Both the position numbers and the translations under genes were made by a program. Of a stretch of DNA of 64,000 nt, positions 15,845-24,193 are shown piece after piece. The notes below the pieces were generated by a model, which saw only the letters and a program-made list of their open reading frames with translations, was not told the DNA's origin and made no database searches. Position 1 is the first letter of the stretch; each line of letters starts with the position of its first letter. Source of the DNA: an uncultured Collinsella sp. (GTDB lineage: Bacteria; Actinomycetota; Coriobacteriia; Coriobacteriales; Coriobacteriaceae); NCBI GenBank assembly GCA_900541015.1, contig UQIB01000001.1, forward strand, positions 1 to 64,000, written 5' to 3'.

Positions 15845-16759
15845 CTAGTGGGAGGTCTCGTCGTCGAGCGCGCGCTTAATGCGGTCGCCCTCGGCAAGGA
15901 GATTCTCCAGATAGCGCTGGTCGCGGTCCTTAAGGGCGCGGCTGTAGGCGCCGAGCGATTCGATCAGATGGTCGATCTCGAAGGCGAGCGCATCGGCGTC
16001 GTCGATCATGAGCTCGGACCACATCTGCGGATTGAGGTGCGCCACGCGGGTGAGATCGCGGTAGCTACCGGCCGAAAAGCCGTGGTGGACCTGGGCGGTC
16101 GGGCTCTTTACGTAGGCGTTGGACACCACGTGCGCAAGCTGGCTCGTGAAGGCGATGACGCGGTCGTGCTCGGCGGCGCTGGTCACGCTGAACTTGCCAA
16201 AGCCCAAGGGGCGCACCATCTCGCGCACCTGGCCCAAAAGCTCCAGTTTGAGTGCATCGTCCACCGCGGGCGGCACGAGCACGAGCGGCGCGCCCTGGAA
16301 CAGGTCGGCGCGGGAGTGCGCATAGCCCGAGTACTGCGTGCCCGCCATGGGGTGCGCGCCCACAAAGTAAAAGCCGTGCTCGCGGGCAAGCTCAAAGGCG
16401 CGCTCGCACACGATGCCCTTGACGCCCACCGTGTCGATCACCACGGGGCCCATAATGGCCTCGGTGTCGGTGGCGTCGGCGAGTGCCTGGGCATGCTCCT
16501 CGAGCCACTCGATGCAGGCCTCGGGGTAGCAAGCCAGGACGATGATGTCGCATTCGCCGAGTGTCTTGTCGTTGAGCTCTCCGGCAACGGTGCCCATGCT
16601 GGCGGCCGTCATGACATCGTCATCGGGGTCCCAGGCCAGCACGCGGACGCCCGCCTGCGCATAGCCGCGGGCAAAGCTACCGCCGATGAGGCCAAGGCCG
16701 ACGATACCGGCGCACTTGGGGCCGCCCTGGTTAACGCGCGCGTTTCTCACCGTACCCAT
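15845..16759 (-). CDS. tyrA: Prephenate dehydrogenase
   Basis: A 304-residue enzyme that oxidatively decarboxylates prephenate to 4-hydroxyphenylpyruvate for tyrosine. The nucleotide-binding G-L-G-L-I-G-G-S-F-A lies near residue 20, and the catalytic histidine segment is in V-G-A-H-P-M-A-G-T. The protein ends after the helical domain, with no ACT regulatory domain, unlike many Gram-positive TyrA proteins. Feedback control by tyrosine may then act mainly through the DAHP synthase. It starts 3 bases after the aroF stop, with GGAG upstream. Confidence 0.94.
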   Translation of the reverse strand: MGTVRNARVNQGGPKCAGIVGLGLIGGSFARGYAQAGVRVLAWDPDDDVMTAASMGTVAGELNDKTLGECDIIVLACYPEACIEWLEEHAQALADATDTEAIMGPVVIDTVGVKGIVCERAFELAREHGFYFVGAHPMAGTQYSGYAHSRADLFQGAPLVLVPPAVDDALKLELLGQVREMVRPLGFGKFSVTSAAEHDRVIAFTSQLAHVVSNAYVKSPTAQVHHGFSAGSYRDLTRVAHLNPQMWSELMIDDADALAFEIDHLIESLGAYSRALKDRDQRYLENLLAEGDRIKRALDDETSH

Positions 16760-16762
16760 GGG

Positions 16763-17785
16763 CTACTCCATGGTCTCTTGGCAGACAACCTCGCGGATGG
16801 CTCGGATGCGGCGCATGGTGTCGTCGAACTGATCGGGGGTGAGGGCCTGGGCGCCGTCGGACCAGGCACGGCTCGGCTCGTCGTGGACCTCGATCTCCAG
16901 GCCGTTGGCACCGCAGGCGGTCGCGGCGAGTGCCATGGGTTCTACGTAGCGGGTGTAGCCGGTGGCGTGGCTGGGGTCGGCAACGACAGGCAGGTGCGAC
17001 AAGTGGTGCAGCACCGGCACGGCGTTGAGGTCGAAGGTGTTGCGGGTGCGGGTCTCGAAGGTGCGGATGCCGCGCTCGCACAGGATGACGTTGTCGTTGC
17101 CCTCGCTCATGATGTACTCGGCGGCCATAAGCAGCTCATCGATCGTGCCGGACATGCCGCGCTTGAGCAGGATCGGGGTCTGGGTCTTGCCGACCTCCTT
17201 GAGCAGGGGGAAGTTCTGGGCGTTGCGGGCGCCGATCTGCATGACGTCAATCTTCTTGTCCAAGAAGACCTGCACGTCGCGCGGGTCCATGATCTCGGTG
17301 ACGATCGGCATGTCGAGCTCGGCAGACGCCTCGCACAGCAGGTCGAGGCCGGCGGGGCCCATGCCCTGGTAGGCGTAGGGGGAGGTGCGGGGCTTGTAGG
17401 CGCCACCGCGCAGCATCGTGGCGCCGGCGGCCTTCACGCGGCGTGCGATGCGGATGAGGTTCTCGCCCTCGACGGAGCAGGGGCCGGCGATGACCTGGAA
17501 CTGGTCGCCGCCGATCTTGACGCCATGGCCGCAGTCGATGACGGAGTCCTCGGGGTGGAACTTGCGGTTGGCGCGCTTGAACGGCTCGGAGACGCGCTGC
17601 ACGCGCTCGACGACATCCATGGACTCGAGCAGGAACGGGTCGATCTTGGTCGTATCGCCCACCAGGCCGATGATCGTCTCGTTCTCGCCGCGCGAGACAT
17701 CGGTCTTCAGGCCCTTTTTCTCAATCCAGCTGACGATATGGCTGACGGCCTCGTCGCTGGCGCTCTGCTTTAAAATTGCAATCAT
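16763..17785 (-). CDS. aroF: 3-deoxy-7-phosphoheptulonate synthase (DAHP synthase, type I beta with N-terminal regulatory domain)
   Basis: A 340-residue entry enzyme of the shikimate pathway, joining phosphoenolpyruvate and erythrose-4-phosphate. Residues 1-70 form a ferredoxin-like domain which in Thermotoga-type relatives binds tyrosine for feedback. The barrel follows, with G-P-C-S at 101-104, R-G-G-A-Y-K-P-R-T-S-P-Y at 126-137, I-G-A-R-N and a late V-D-P-S-H-like V-A-D-P-S-H-A. The ATG at 17785 is chosen because the family starts with M-I-A-I/V-L and AGAGG lies upstream; an ATG at 17833 would add 16 unrelated residues. First gene of the operon. Confidence 0.94.
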   Translation of the reverse strand: MIAILKQSASDEAVSHIVSWIEKKGLKTDVSRGENETIIGLVGDTTKIDPFLLESMDVVERVQRVSEPFKRANRKFHPEDSVIDCGHGVKIGGDQFQVIAGPCSVEGENLIRIARRVKAAGATMLRGGAYKPRTSPYAYQGMGPAGLDLLCEASAELDMPIVTEIMDPRDVQVFLDKKIDVMQIGARNAQNFPLLKEVGKTQTPILLKRGMSGTIDELLMAAEYIMSEGNDNVILCERGIRTFETRTRNTFDLNAVPVLHHLSHLPVVADPSHATGYTRYVEPMALAATACGANGLEIEVHDEPSRAWSDGAQALTPDQFDDTMRRIRAIREVVCQETME

Positions 17786-17816
17786 GGTGTGCCTCTCACC
17801 TAGATGGATAACCCTT

Positions 17817-17858
17817 TCAAAAACGGCCCGCATCGCGAGCCGTGTATATATGGTGCAT
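17817..17858 (-). CDS. Possible 13-residue leader ORF upstream of aroF
   Basis: On the minus strand an ATG at 17858 opens M-H-H-I-Y-T-A-R-D-A-G-R-F and stops with TGA. The ORF runs through both arms of the leader hairpin and ends inside its T run. It has one Tyr and one Phe codon, which fits an attenuation peptide, but there is no run of aromatic codons and no clear ribosome site. It may be coincidence. Confidence 0.2.
   Translation of the reverse strand: MHHIYTARDAGRF
17819..17843 (-). terminator. Terminator-like hairpin in the aroF leader, possible attenuator
   Basis: On the minus strand ACGGCTCGC pairs over 9 bases (one T-G wobble) with GCGGGCCGT around a 3-base loop, directly followed by T-T-T-T. 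It lies about 35 bases upstream of the aroF start and downstream of a plausible promoter. That is the layout of a transcription attenuator. Confidence 0.5.
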
Positions 17859-17866
17859 GAGAGTTT

Positions 17867-17895
17867 ATACTATCTGACTCGCTTTTGCCTTCTAA
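17867..17895 (-). promoter_or_regulatory. aroFp: Candidate promoter of the aromatic amino acid operon
   Basis: Minus strand: TTAGAA, 17 bases, TAGTAT. Each box matches the consensus at 4 of 6 positions. It lies upstream of the leader hairpin. A TATAAA two bases away is an alternative -10 but has a 20-base spacer. Confidence 0.35.
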
Positions 17896-17948
17896 AGTGG
17901 GCCGTTGCACCGCGTCTTCCTCGGAATTGCAAAGCTTTTTCTTTTATT

Positions 17949-17978
17949 TTGATAGCCCGTGGCGCACTTGGGTATAAT
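17949..17978 (+). promoter_or_regulatory. Promoter of tRNA-Arg(CCG)
   Basis: TTGATA (17949-17954), an 18-base spacer, then a perfect TATAAT (17973-17978), 11 bases before the tRNA. This is one of the clearest promoters in the window. Confidence 0.75.
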
Positions 17979-17989
17979 GCCAAACGTTG

Positions 17990-18066
17990 GCCCTATTAGC
18001 TCAGGGGATTAGAGCGTCTGCCTCCGGAGCAGAAGGCCGTTGGTTCGAATCCAACATGGGGCACCA
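17990..18066 (+). tRNA. tRNA-Arg (anticodon CCG)
   Basis: The acceptor arm GCCCTAT/ATGGGGC pairs with one G-T wobble. The D arm GCTC/GAGC, anticodon stem TCTGC/GCAGA with loop CTCCGGA (anticodon CCG, reading CGG), and T arm GTTGG/CCAAC with TTCGAAT are all regular. CCA is encoded. Confidence 0.96.
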
Positions 18067-18077
18067 TCGAACGTAAG

Positions 18078-18112
18078 ACCGTCCGAACCTCGCATGGTCC
18101 GGGCGGTTTTTC
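18078..18112 (+). terminator. Terminator after tRNA-Arg(CCG)
   Basis: ACCGTCCGAACC pairs with GGTCCGGGCGGT with one wobble and one mismatch, followed by five T. Confidence 0.75.
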
Positions 18113-18130
18113 TTATACCGACGCGACGTG

Positions 18131-20866
18131 ATGGGACGTGGTATGGCAGCAACGGATATCGAGCGCGGACTCTCAACCGCCGAGGTCGAGGAGCGTATCG
18201 CCGCCGGTAAAATCAACCGCAACATGGAACTCAAGACCAAGTCGGTCAAAGAGCTCATCATCGAGAACCTCTGCACGCTGTTCAATTTGATTAACGTGAT
18301 CTTGGCGTTCCTGGTCATTTTGACCGGTTCGTTTAAGAATCTGACGTTCCTGTTCGTGGTGTTCCTCAATACCGCTATTGGCGTCATTCAATCCATGCGT
18401 TCCAAGAAGATGGTCGATAAGCTCACGCTGCTGACCTCCAAGAAGGCCATCGCGGTGCGCGACGGCGCCGAGGTGGAGCTCGACTTGGACCAGATCGTGC
18501 TCGACGACATCATCCGCCTGGGGCGCGGCGACCAGATTCCCGCTGATGCCGTGGTGGTTTCGGGCGAGGCGCTCGTGAATGAGAGCCTGCTGACGGGCGA
18601 GAGCGACCTTATTAAGAAACAGCCCGGTTCCGAGCTAATGAGCGGCAGCTTTATCGACTCGGGCTTGCTGCGCGCCCGCGTGATTCATGTCGGCGCCGAC
18701 AACTACGTGGCCAAAATTAATAACGAGGCCAAGTACGTCAAAAAGGTCAATTCCGAGATCATGAACGCGCTTAACGCCATCGTGCGCTTTGCGAGCATCA
18801 TCATGATCCCGCTCGGTTTGGCGTTGTTTGCCTCGAGTGTGAGCGAGCTGTGGGATGCCGCGGGAACTCCAGGCGATAGCGCGCTTTCCTGGTGCTTCTC
18901 CGAGCTGCTGGCTGGTCATGTGCCTTCGTCGGCGCTGCTGTCCACGGTGGGCGCCCTGCTGGGCATGATCCCGCAAGGCCTGGTGCTGCTGACCTCGTCG
19001 GTGCTCGCCATCGCCACGGTGCGCCTGGCCCGCCGCAAGGTGCTGGCGCAGCAGCTCTACTGCATCGAGACGCTCGCTCGCGTCGATGTACTGTGCCTGG
19101 ACAAGACGGGCACCATCACATCGGGCCGCATGGAGGTCGAGGGCACGTATCCGCTGCCGGTTGAGGGCGTGAGCCTAGGCGCCGGCTCGGACGAGGCGGC
19201 TGTTCCCGTCGATTCCACGGTGCTCGATTTTGCGCTGGCTAACGTCGCGCGTGCGACTTCGGCCGATGCCAACGAGACCTGCCAGGCGCTGCTCAACTAT
19301 TACGCCGATCGCCCGGTCGAGGTGTCTGAGCCGCTGTCGGTCATTCCGTTCTCGTCGTCTAAAAAATGGAGTGGCGCTTCGTTTGCGCAGGGCTCCTACG
19401 TAATGGGTGCGGCGCAGTTTGTGCTTTCTGATCGTGTGTTTTCTCAGGTCGAGAACCGTGTCGCCGAGCTTGCCGATACCTGCCGCGTGCTCGTGGTGGC
19501 GCGCGTGGACGGCTTTACGCCCGATGGCGATATGGTGGGCGAGGCCGAGCCCGTGGGCTTTGTGACCATCCGCGACGAGATTCGTGCCTCGGCGGCCGAG
19601 ACCATCGGCTACTTTAACGAGCAGGGCGTGACCCTCAACGTGATCAGTGGCGACGACCCGCGTACGGTGTCGTCGATCGCACGCGTGGTGGGCGTGCCGG
19701 GGGCGGACGCTTATGTGGACGCCACGACGCTCGATACGCCGGCCAAGCTCGATGCCGCAGTGGACCGCTACCATGTCTTTGGTCGTGTGACCCCGCAGCA
19801 GAAGCGTGAGCTCGTGCAGGCGCTCAAGCGCCGCGAGCACACCGTGGCCATGACGGGCGACGGCGTCAACGACGTGCTGGCGCTCAAGGAGGCCGACTGC
19901 TCCGTGGCCATGGCGGCCGGCTCCGATGCCGCGCGCAACGTGGCCGAGATCGTACTCGTCGACAACGATTTTGCCTCGATGCCCGCCGTGGTGGCCGAGG
20001 GCCGTCGCTCCATCAACAACCTGCAGCGTTCGGCCTCACTGTTCCTGACCAAGACGCTGTTCTCGATGGGCCTGGCGGCGCTGTGCATCGCGCTGCCGCC
20101 GTACCCCTTCGAGCCCATCCAGATGACGCTCATCAACTTCTTCTGCATCGGCGCGCCGGGCTTTGTGTTGGGCCTGGAGCCCAACAATGCTCGCGTGAAG
20201 GGTGCGTTTTTGACGAACGTACTCAAGCGTGCACTGCCGGCGTCGATTGCGGTCATTTTGGCTGCGGCGCTCGATATCTTTGTGGCGCGCGTGTTTGGCT
20301 TTAACCAGCTCACGCTGTCTACGATGTGCCTGCTTACGTCGTGCGCGGCGAGCGTCAGCCTGATCTGGCGCATCTCGCAGCCTCTCACGCCCTTACGTGT
20401 GGTGCTCTTTGTGTTTGTAGTCGCCGGCATCCTGGTGGGCGTTATTGGATTCCCAGAGCTGCTGTCTATTGCCAACCTGTCGATGGGCCAGATGGTTATC
20501 TTGGCTGTCATCGTGGTCTTTACCTGCTCGGTGTTCTTTAAGCTCGCCACGATGATGGATTCGCTCAAGCCGCGTCGTCGTCATGCTGCAACTGGTTTTG
20601 GCCGCGGTGTGCGCGTCCACCTGGGTCGCGGTGGCGGCAAGGTGAGCTCGACGGGTTCGACGGCCGAGCGTTTTGCCAAGCGCTTCGCCGCCGACATGGC
20701 GCAGCGCCGCGAAGATCGCACCGCTCGCGAGGCCGAGGCCCGCGCACTCGAGGGCGTGGCCCAGGCCCAGCCCAAGAAAAAGAAGAGTACCGGAGCCAAG
20801 CGCTCTCGCGTGACCAAGTCCGCCCAAGGCATCAAAGTTTCGATGCCAAGCAAAAAGAAGAAGTAA
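18131..20866 (+). CDS. P-type cation-transporting ATPase, CtpE-like
   Basis: A membrane ion pump of about 911 residues. It has the actuator T-G-E-S at 155-158, the phosphorylation site D324-K-T-G-T, the K-W-S-G nucleotide-domain segment, T-G-D-G-V-N-D near 576, and eight to ten hydrophobic segments. The membrane motif P-Q-G-L-V-L-L-T-S before the phosphorylation domain resembles mycobacterial CtpE, a calcium-linked pump. Calcium is therefore the best guess, unproven. The C-terminal tail after the last helix is about 95 residues, very rich in Arg, Lys and Ala, ending in K-K-K-K, and should be cytoplasmic. The start is uncertain: GTG 18128, ATG 18131 or ATG 18143, with no clear ribosome site. 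Confidence 0.88.
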   Translation: MGRGMAATDIERGLSTAEVEERIAAGKINRNMELKTKSVKELIIENLCTLFNLINVILAFLVILTGSFKNLTFLFVVFLNTAIGVIQSMRSKKMVDKLTLLTSKKAIAVRDGAEVELDLDQIVLDDIIRLGRGDQIPADAVVVSGEALVNESLLTGESDLIKKQPGSELMSGSFIDSGLLRARVIHVGADNYVAKINNEAKYVKKVNSEIMNALNAIVRFASIIMIPLGLALFASSVSELWDAAGTPGDSALSWCFSELLAGHVPSSALLSTVGALLGMIPQGLVLLTSSVLAIATVRLARRKVLAQQLYCIETLARVDVLCLDKTGTITSGRMEVEGTYPLPVEGVSLGAGSDEAAVPVDSTVLDFALANVARATSADANETCQALLNYYADRPVEVSEPLSVIPFSSSKKWSGASFAQGSYVMGAAQFVLSDRVFSQVENRVAELADTCRVLVVARVDGFTPDGDMVGEAEPVGFVTIRDEIRASAAETIGYFNEQGVTLNVISGDDPRTVSSIARVVGVPGADAYVDATTLDTPAKLDAAVDRYHVFGRVTPQQKRELVQALKRREHTVAMTGDGVNDVLALKEADCSVAMAAGSDAARNVAEIVLVDNDFASMPAVVAEGRRSINNLQRSASLFLTKTLFSMGLAALCIALPPYPFEPIQMTLINFFCIGAPGFVLGLEPNNARVKGAFLTNVLKRALPASIAVILAAALDIFVARVFGFNQLTLSTMCLLTSCAASVSLIWRISQPLTPLRVVLFVFVVAGILVGVIGFPELLSIANLSMGQMVILAVIVVFTCSVFFKLATMMDSLKPRRRHAATGFGRGVRVHLGRGGGKVSSTGSTAERFAKRFAADMAQRREDRTAREAEARALEGVAQAQPKKKKSTGAKRSRVTKSAQGIKVSMPSKKKK

Positions 20867-20969
20867 CTACGCGCCCTGGCGATGTTGAATTGGTGCCTTG
20901 CTCCTGTGGGGCCGTGGCGATGTTATGCTCTAACCTCGATTGTTTGAATTGCTTCGAAAAGAGGATGCC

Positions 20970-22112
20970 GTGATCTGCCCGCATTGCCTTAAGACTATCG
21001 AGGACGGCGCCTCGTTCTGCCCCTACTGCAACGCCTATGTGGGTCCGGGCGATGGCCCCGAGCACACCGAGTTCGTGTTCTGTGAGGGCTGCGGTGCCCG
21101 TCTTTCTCCGCATGATCGTACGTGCCCCAAATGCGGACGCCCCGCTCCGGGTATCCTCTCCGAGGACGCGGCCGCATCCGACTTGGCTGCGGGCCGCACG
21201 GCGGGTTTTCCGCGCCTAACGCAAGAGCAGATCGATACCGAGGTGCCGCATGCGCCGGCCTCTGCCGCTGCGGTGCTTTCGGACGCCGCCGATCCTAACG
21301 AGACCTGCGTGCTGCCGGCTTTCGATAAGGATTTCGGTATTCCCAAGGTCGATATTCCCACGCCGGTTTCCCTGCACGACGATGCTCAAAAACCCAAGCG
21401 CAAGGTGCATCCCGACGAGGACGCCTATCACAAGCACAAGCGTCATATTCCCAAGCCGCTCATTATCATCGCGGTCCTTGCCGTTGTTTGTGGCGGTGCC
21501 TATTGGTTCGTGACGACCGATCCCATGGGTGTCATGCCTGGCTTCTACGACCAGTTTGGCCAAGCTGCACAAACCACCTTCCCCACGCGCCAAAAGGGCG
21601 AGGCGACTGAGGACGATACCAAGCAGGACGATTCTGCCGAGGTGGTCCAGGAAGAAACCGTGCTGACCGATGATCAGCTCTATACCAGGCTCGACGGTCT
21701 GTATCAGACCATCGTGTCCTACGGTGACGAGGGCCAGATCGGCGAGGTCATCGATTCCTTTAACAACGGCTATCTCCGAACGCCGCTGTCCACCCGTCAG
21801 GAGCTGTCGCAGAGTGCCTACGCCCTGCGCGACCAGATTAAAAAGACGCAAGATGAGCTCAACAACCTTAAGTATCAGGACGATACGGTCTATGCGGACG
21901 ACATCGCCCACTTAAAGCAGCTTGCCGAGTGGATGTACGAGCGCGTCGACGTGATCTGCCAGAGCTGGGATATCTCGCTGGCCATTCCCGATGGCGAGTC
22001 GATGAGTTCCCACCAAAGCGAGATCCTGGCGCCCATCGCACAGGGCGGCAACAGCGCGCTGAATCAGTACGACGCCAACGTGGGCTCCTGGAAGCCGCAG
22101 CAGCGTTCCTAA
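20970..22112 (+). CDS. Zinc-ribbon protein with one membrane segment
   Basis: A protein of about 380 residues that I cannot name. The N-terminal 70 residues carry four C-x-x-C knuckles (C-P-H-C, C-P-Y-C, C-E-G-C, C-P-K-C), so two zinc ribbons. A disordered, acidic linker follows, then a basic stretch and one hydrophobic segment near residue 170 (L-I-I-I-A-V-L-A-V-V). The remainder, about 190 residues, is helical, polar and probably outside the cell. The start is GTG at 20970 with GAGGA upstream; it gives the usual M-I-C-P-H-C opening. Downstream is a cyclophilin gene. Confidence 0.8.
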   Translation: MICPHCLKTIEDGASFCPYCNAYVGPGDGPEHTEFVFCEGCGARLSPHDRTCPKCGRPAPGILSEDAAASDLAAGRTAGFPRLTQEQIDTEVPHAPASAAAVLSDAADPNETCVLPAFDKDFGIPKVDIPTPVSLHDDAQKPKRKVHPDEDAYHKHKRHIPKPLIIIAVLAVVCGGAYWFVTTDPMGVMPGFYDQFGQAAQTTFPTRQKGEATEDDTKQDDSAEVVQEETVLTDDQLYTRLDGLYQTIVSYGDEGQIGEVIDSFNNGYLRTPLSTRQELSQSAYALRDQIKKTQDELNNLKYQDDTVYADDIAHLKQLAEWMYERVDVICQSWDISLAIPDGESMSSHQSEILAPIAQGGNSALNQYDANVGSWKPQQRS

Positions 22113-22150
22113 AATTAGTTCGCCATAGTCGGCATAACCTACGTGCGCAA

Positions 22151-22180
22151 TTGATGTAAGCGCATGCTTATTGCTACAAT
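22151..22180 (+). promoter_or_regulatory. Promoter of the cyclophilin gene
   Basis: TTGATG (22151-22156), an 18-base spacer and TACAAT (22175-22180), 39 bases before the ATG. Confidence 0.7.
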
Positions 22181-22219
22181 TCGTACAAATATGCTTTAAA
22201 CGCACGAGGAAGGAACCAC

Positions 22220-22762
22220 ATGTTTGGGTTTAAGAAAGAGCTCTATACGCCCGAGTATCAGCTTGCCGGCGACGAGTGCGCCGTTATCGAGACGTCGAAG
22301 GGTACCATCAAGGTCAAGTTTGACGGCGAGGGCGCTCCCATTCATGTCGCGAACTTCTGCGAGCTTTCCACGATGGGTTTCTATGATGGCCTTAAGTTCC
22401 ATCGCTATGTTCCCGGCTTCGTCATTCAGGGCGGCGACCCCAATACCCGCGATATGTCCGGCGCCGACGTCGCTGCCGGTCTTGAGGGCCCCGACGGCAT
22501 GCCCGGTACCGGTGGCCCCGGCTACTGCATCAAGGGCGAGTTTGCCACCAATCCGCGCAACAGCCATGTCGATGGCGCCCTTGCCATGGCACGCTCCATG
22601 GACCCCGATTCCGCGGGTTCGCAGTTCTACTTCTGCCTGGGCGCCCAGCATAACCTCGATTCCGGTTACACCGTCTTTGGTACCACGGTCGAGGGTCTCG
22701 ATGTGATTTCGCAGCTGCGTGCCGGCGACGAGATCGTCCATGTCGAGATCGTTCACGAGTAA
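22220..22762 (+). CDS. Peptidyl-prolyl cis-trans isomerase, cyclophilin type
   Basis: A 180-residue cyclophilin that speeds proline isomerisation in protein folding. Family marks are F-C-E-L-S-T-M-G-F-Y-D-G-L-K-F-H-R-Y-V-P-G-F-V-I-Q-G-G-D-P near residues 50-75 and M-A-R-S-M-D-P-D-S-A-G-S-Q-F-Y-F-C near 125-140, which include the active-site Arg, Phe and Gln. No signal peptide, so it is cytoplasmic. G-A-G-G-A-A-like ribosome site AGGAAGG precedes the ATG. It is 11 bases upstream of a TPR protein gene and probably shares its transcript. Confidence 0.93.
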   Translation: MFGFKKELYTPEYQLAGDECAVIETSKGTIKVKFDGEGAPIHVANFCELSTMGFYDGLKFHRYVPGFVIQGGDPNTRDMSGADVAAGLEGPDGMPGTGGPGYCIKGEFATNPRNSHVDGALAMARSMDPDSAGSQFYFCLGAQHNLDSGYTVFGTTVEGLDVISQLRAGDEIVHVEIVHE

Positions 22763-22773
22763 AGGGGATTTCC

Positions 22774-24078
22774 TTGAATAGCCAGCTGATCCAACAGGGC
22801 CGCGCCGCTTACCGCGCGGGTGATTTTTCCGCTGCAGCCCAGATGCTTGGGGCGGCAAAGACTCCCGATGAGATTATGGGCGAGGCCGATCACCTTCGTG
22901 GCAACGCCTTGATGCACCTGGGCATGTATGCCGAGGCCGCCGAGGCCTACGCCGCCGCCCTCAACGACGGCACCTACGGCAAGCGCGGCGCGCTGCTCAC
23001 TAACCGCGGCAAGGCGCTCGCCGCCGTGGGCGACTACACGACGGCCGCTCAGGCGTTCTCTGCTGCTACGCAGGATGCTTCCTATGCCACGCCGTTCAAG
23101 GCCTATCTGGGCCTGGGCAATGCTCTGTTCCAGTCGGGCGACTATGCCAACGCGGGTACTGCCTTCCGTCAGGCTGCCATCGACGGCGCCAATCCGGCTC
23201 CTGCCGCCGCGCTCGGCGAGCTCGGTCGTTGCTTCATTAAGCTCGGCCGTCCGGCGGATGCCGTGGAGACCTACCGCACGGCTATCGACTTTGCCGGCCC
23301 CCGCGACGACACGCGCGCGCTCAACGCCGGCATGGGTCAGGCGCTTTCTGCCGCCGGCCGTCCCTCCGACGCACTCGACGCCTTTAACGCCGCTACTGCC
23401 GATGGTATCTACCAGCTCACCTCCGAGCAGGCCGATGAGCTTGCCCGCGTGCACGATTCGCTTGCCGCGCTGTCTGCCCAGACGGCTATGGCCACGGCTC
23501 CGGCGCCCGCGATGGACGCCCCTGCCGTCGATCCGCTCGATCCTACGGGCGCGACCGGTCAGTTTATGCCCGATCCCTCGGACACCGGCTTCTTTACACT
23601 GTCAGAGTCCGAGATGGTCCAGCAGGACCGTCAGGATCGTAAGCAGGCCAAGGTCCGTCGTCGCCATCGCCACACGGGTCTTAAAGTCTTCATTGTGCTG
23701 CTTCTGCTCATTTTGATCGCCGCGGGCGGCCTGGGCTTTGCCTACACGCGCGGCTTTGGCTTCCCGTCTCAGGAATCTGTGGTTTCCGATCTGTTCCAGG
23801 CTGCCGGCGACGGTGACACCGCAAAGGCCGAGTCTTGCCTGGCCTCGAGCCTGTCCGAGGACGCCAAGTCGATGATCATCTCCTCGATTCCGCAGGGTGC
23901 CACCGTGTCCGTCGAGGGCACGGATCAGTCCATGACCGAGACGACCGCCAAGGTGAAGGCATCGCTGTCCAAGGGCGGCGAGCAGGAGTACACCGTCAAA
24001 TTCGTGCGCTCCGACAACCATATCGGCTGGGCCGTTTCCTCGCTCGATATGGATTTCTCGGCTGCTGACAACCAGTAG
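22774..24078 (+). CDS. Tetratricopeptide-repeat protein with one membrane segment
   Basis: A 434-residue protein with TPR-like helix pairs over residues 1-235, rich in A-A-E-A-Y-A-A-A-L and G-R-P-A/S-D-A repeats. A low-complexity Ala-Pro linker follows, then a basic cluster, one membrane segment near residues 308-328, and an extracytoplasmic domain of about 100 residues. TPR on the inside and a small domain outside suggests a scaffold or sensor; the exact role is unknown. It starts with TTG, preceded by AAAGGGGA. The architecture mirrors the zinc-ribbon protein two genes upstream. Confidence 0.82.
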   Translation: MNSQLIQQGRAAYRAGDFSAAAQMLGAAKTPDEIMGEADHLRGNALMHLGMYAEAAEAYAAALNDGTYGKRGALLTNRGKALAAVGDYTTAAQAFSAATQDASYATPFKAYLGLGNALFQSGDYANAGTAFRQAAIDGANPAPAAALGELGRCFIKLGRPADAVETYRTAIDFAGPRDDTRALNAGMGQALSAAGRPSDALDAFNAATADGIYQLTSEQADELARVHDSLAALSAQTAMATAPAPAMDAPAVDPLDPTGATGQFMPDPSDTGFFTLSESEMVQQDRQDRKQAKVRRRHRHTGLKVFIVLLLLILIAAGGLGFAYTRGFGFPSQESVVSDLFQAAGDGDTAKAESCLASSLSEDAKSMIISSIPQGATVSVEGTDQSMTETTAKVKASLSKGGEQEYTVKFVRSDNHIGWAVSSLDMDFSAADNQ

Positions 24079-24100
24079 TGACCTTATGGGATTTAGCTTT

Positions 24101-24133
24101 GCCCGGCGCTTCACCGCAAGTGAGGTGCCGGGC
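24101..24133 (+). terminator. Hairpin after the TPR gene
   Basis: GCCCGGC (24101-24107) pairs with GCCGGGC (24127-24133), with further inner pairing (TCAC/GTGA). There is no long T run, so it is a weak terminator or a processing hairpin ahead of mreB. Confidence 0.4.
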
Positions 24134-24193
24134 TTGCGCTAGTATGATGAGCTAGTAGTTTTCCAGCAATCATCCAACACATCAGGAGTTGCG

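Noticed and set aside
15761..17773. A 670-codon plus-strand frame opposite tyrA and aroF
   Set aside because: Antisense shadow of two certain genes; composition is Ala/Gly/Val-rich with no recognisable domain.
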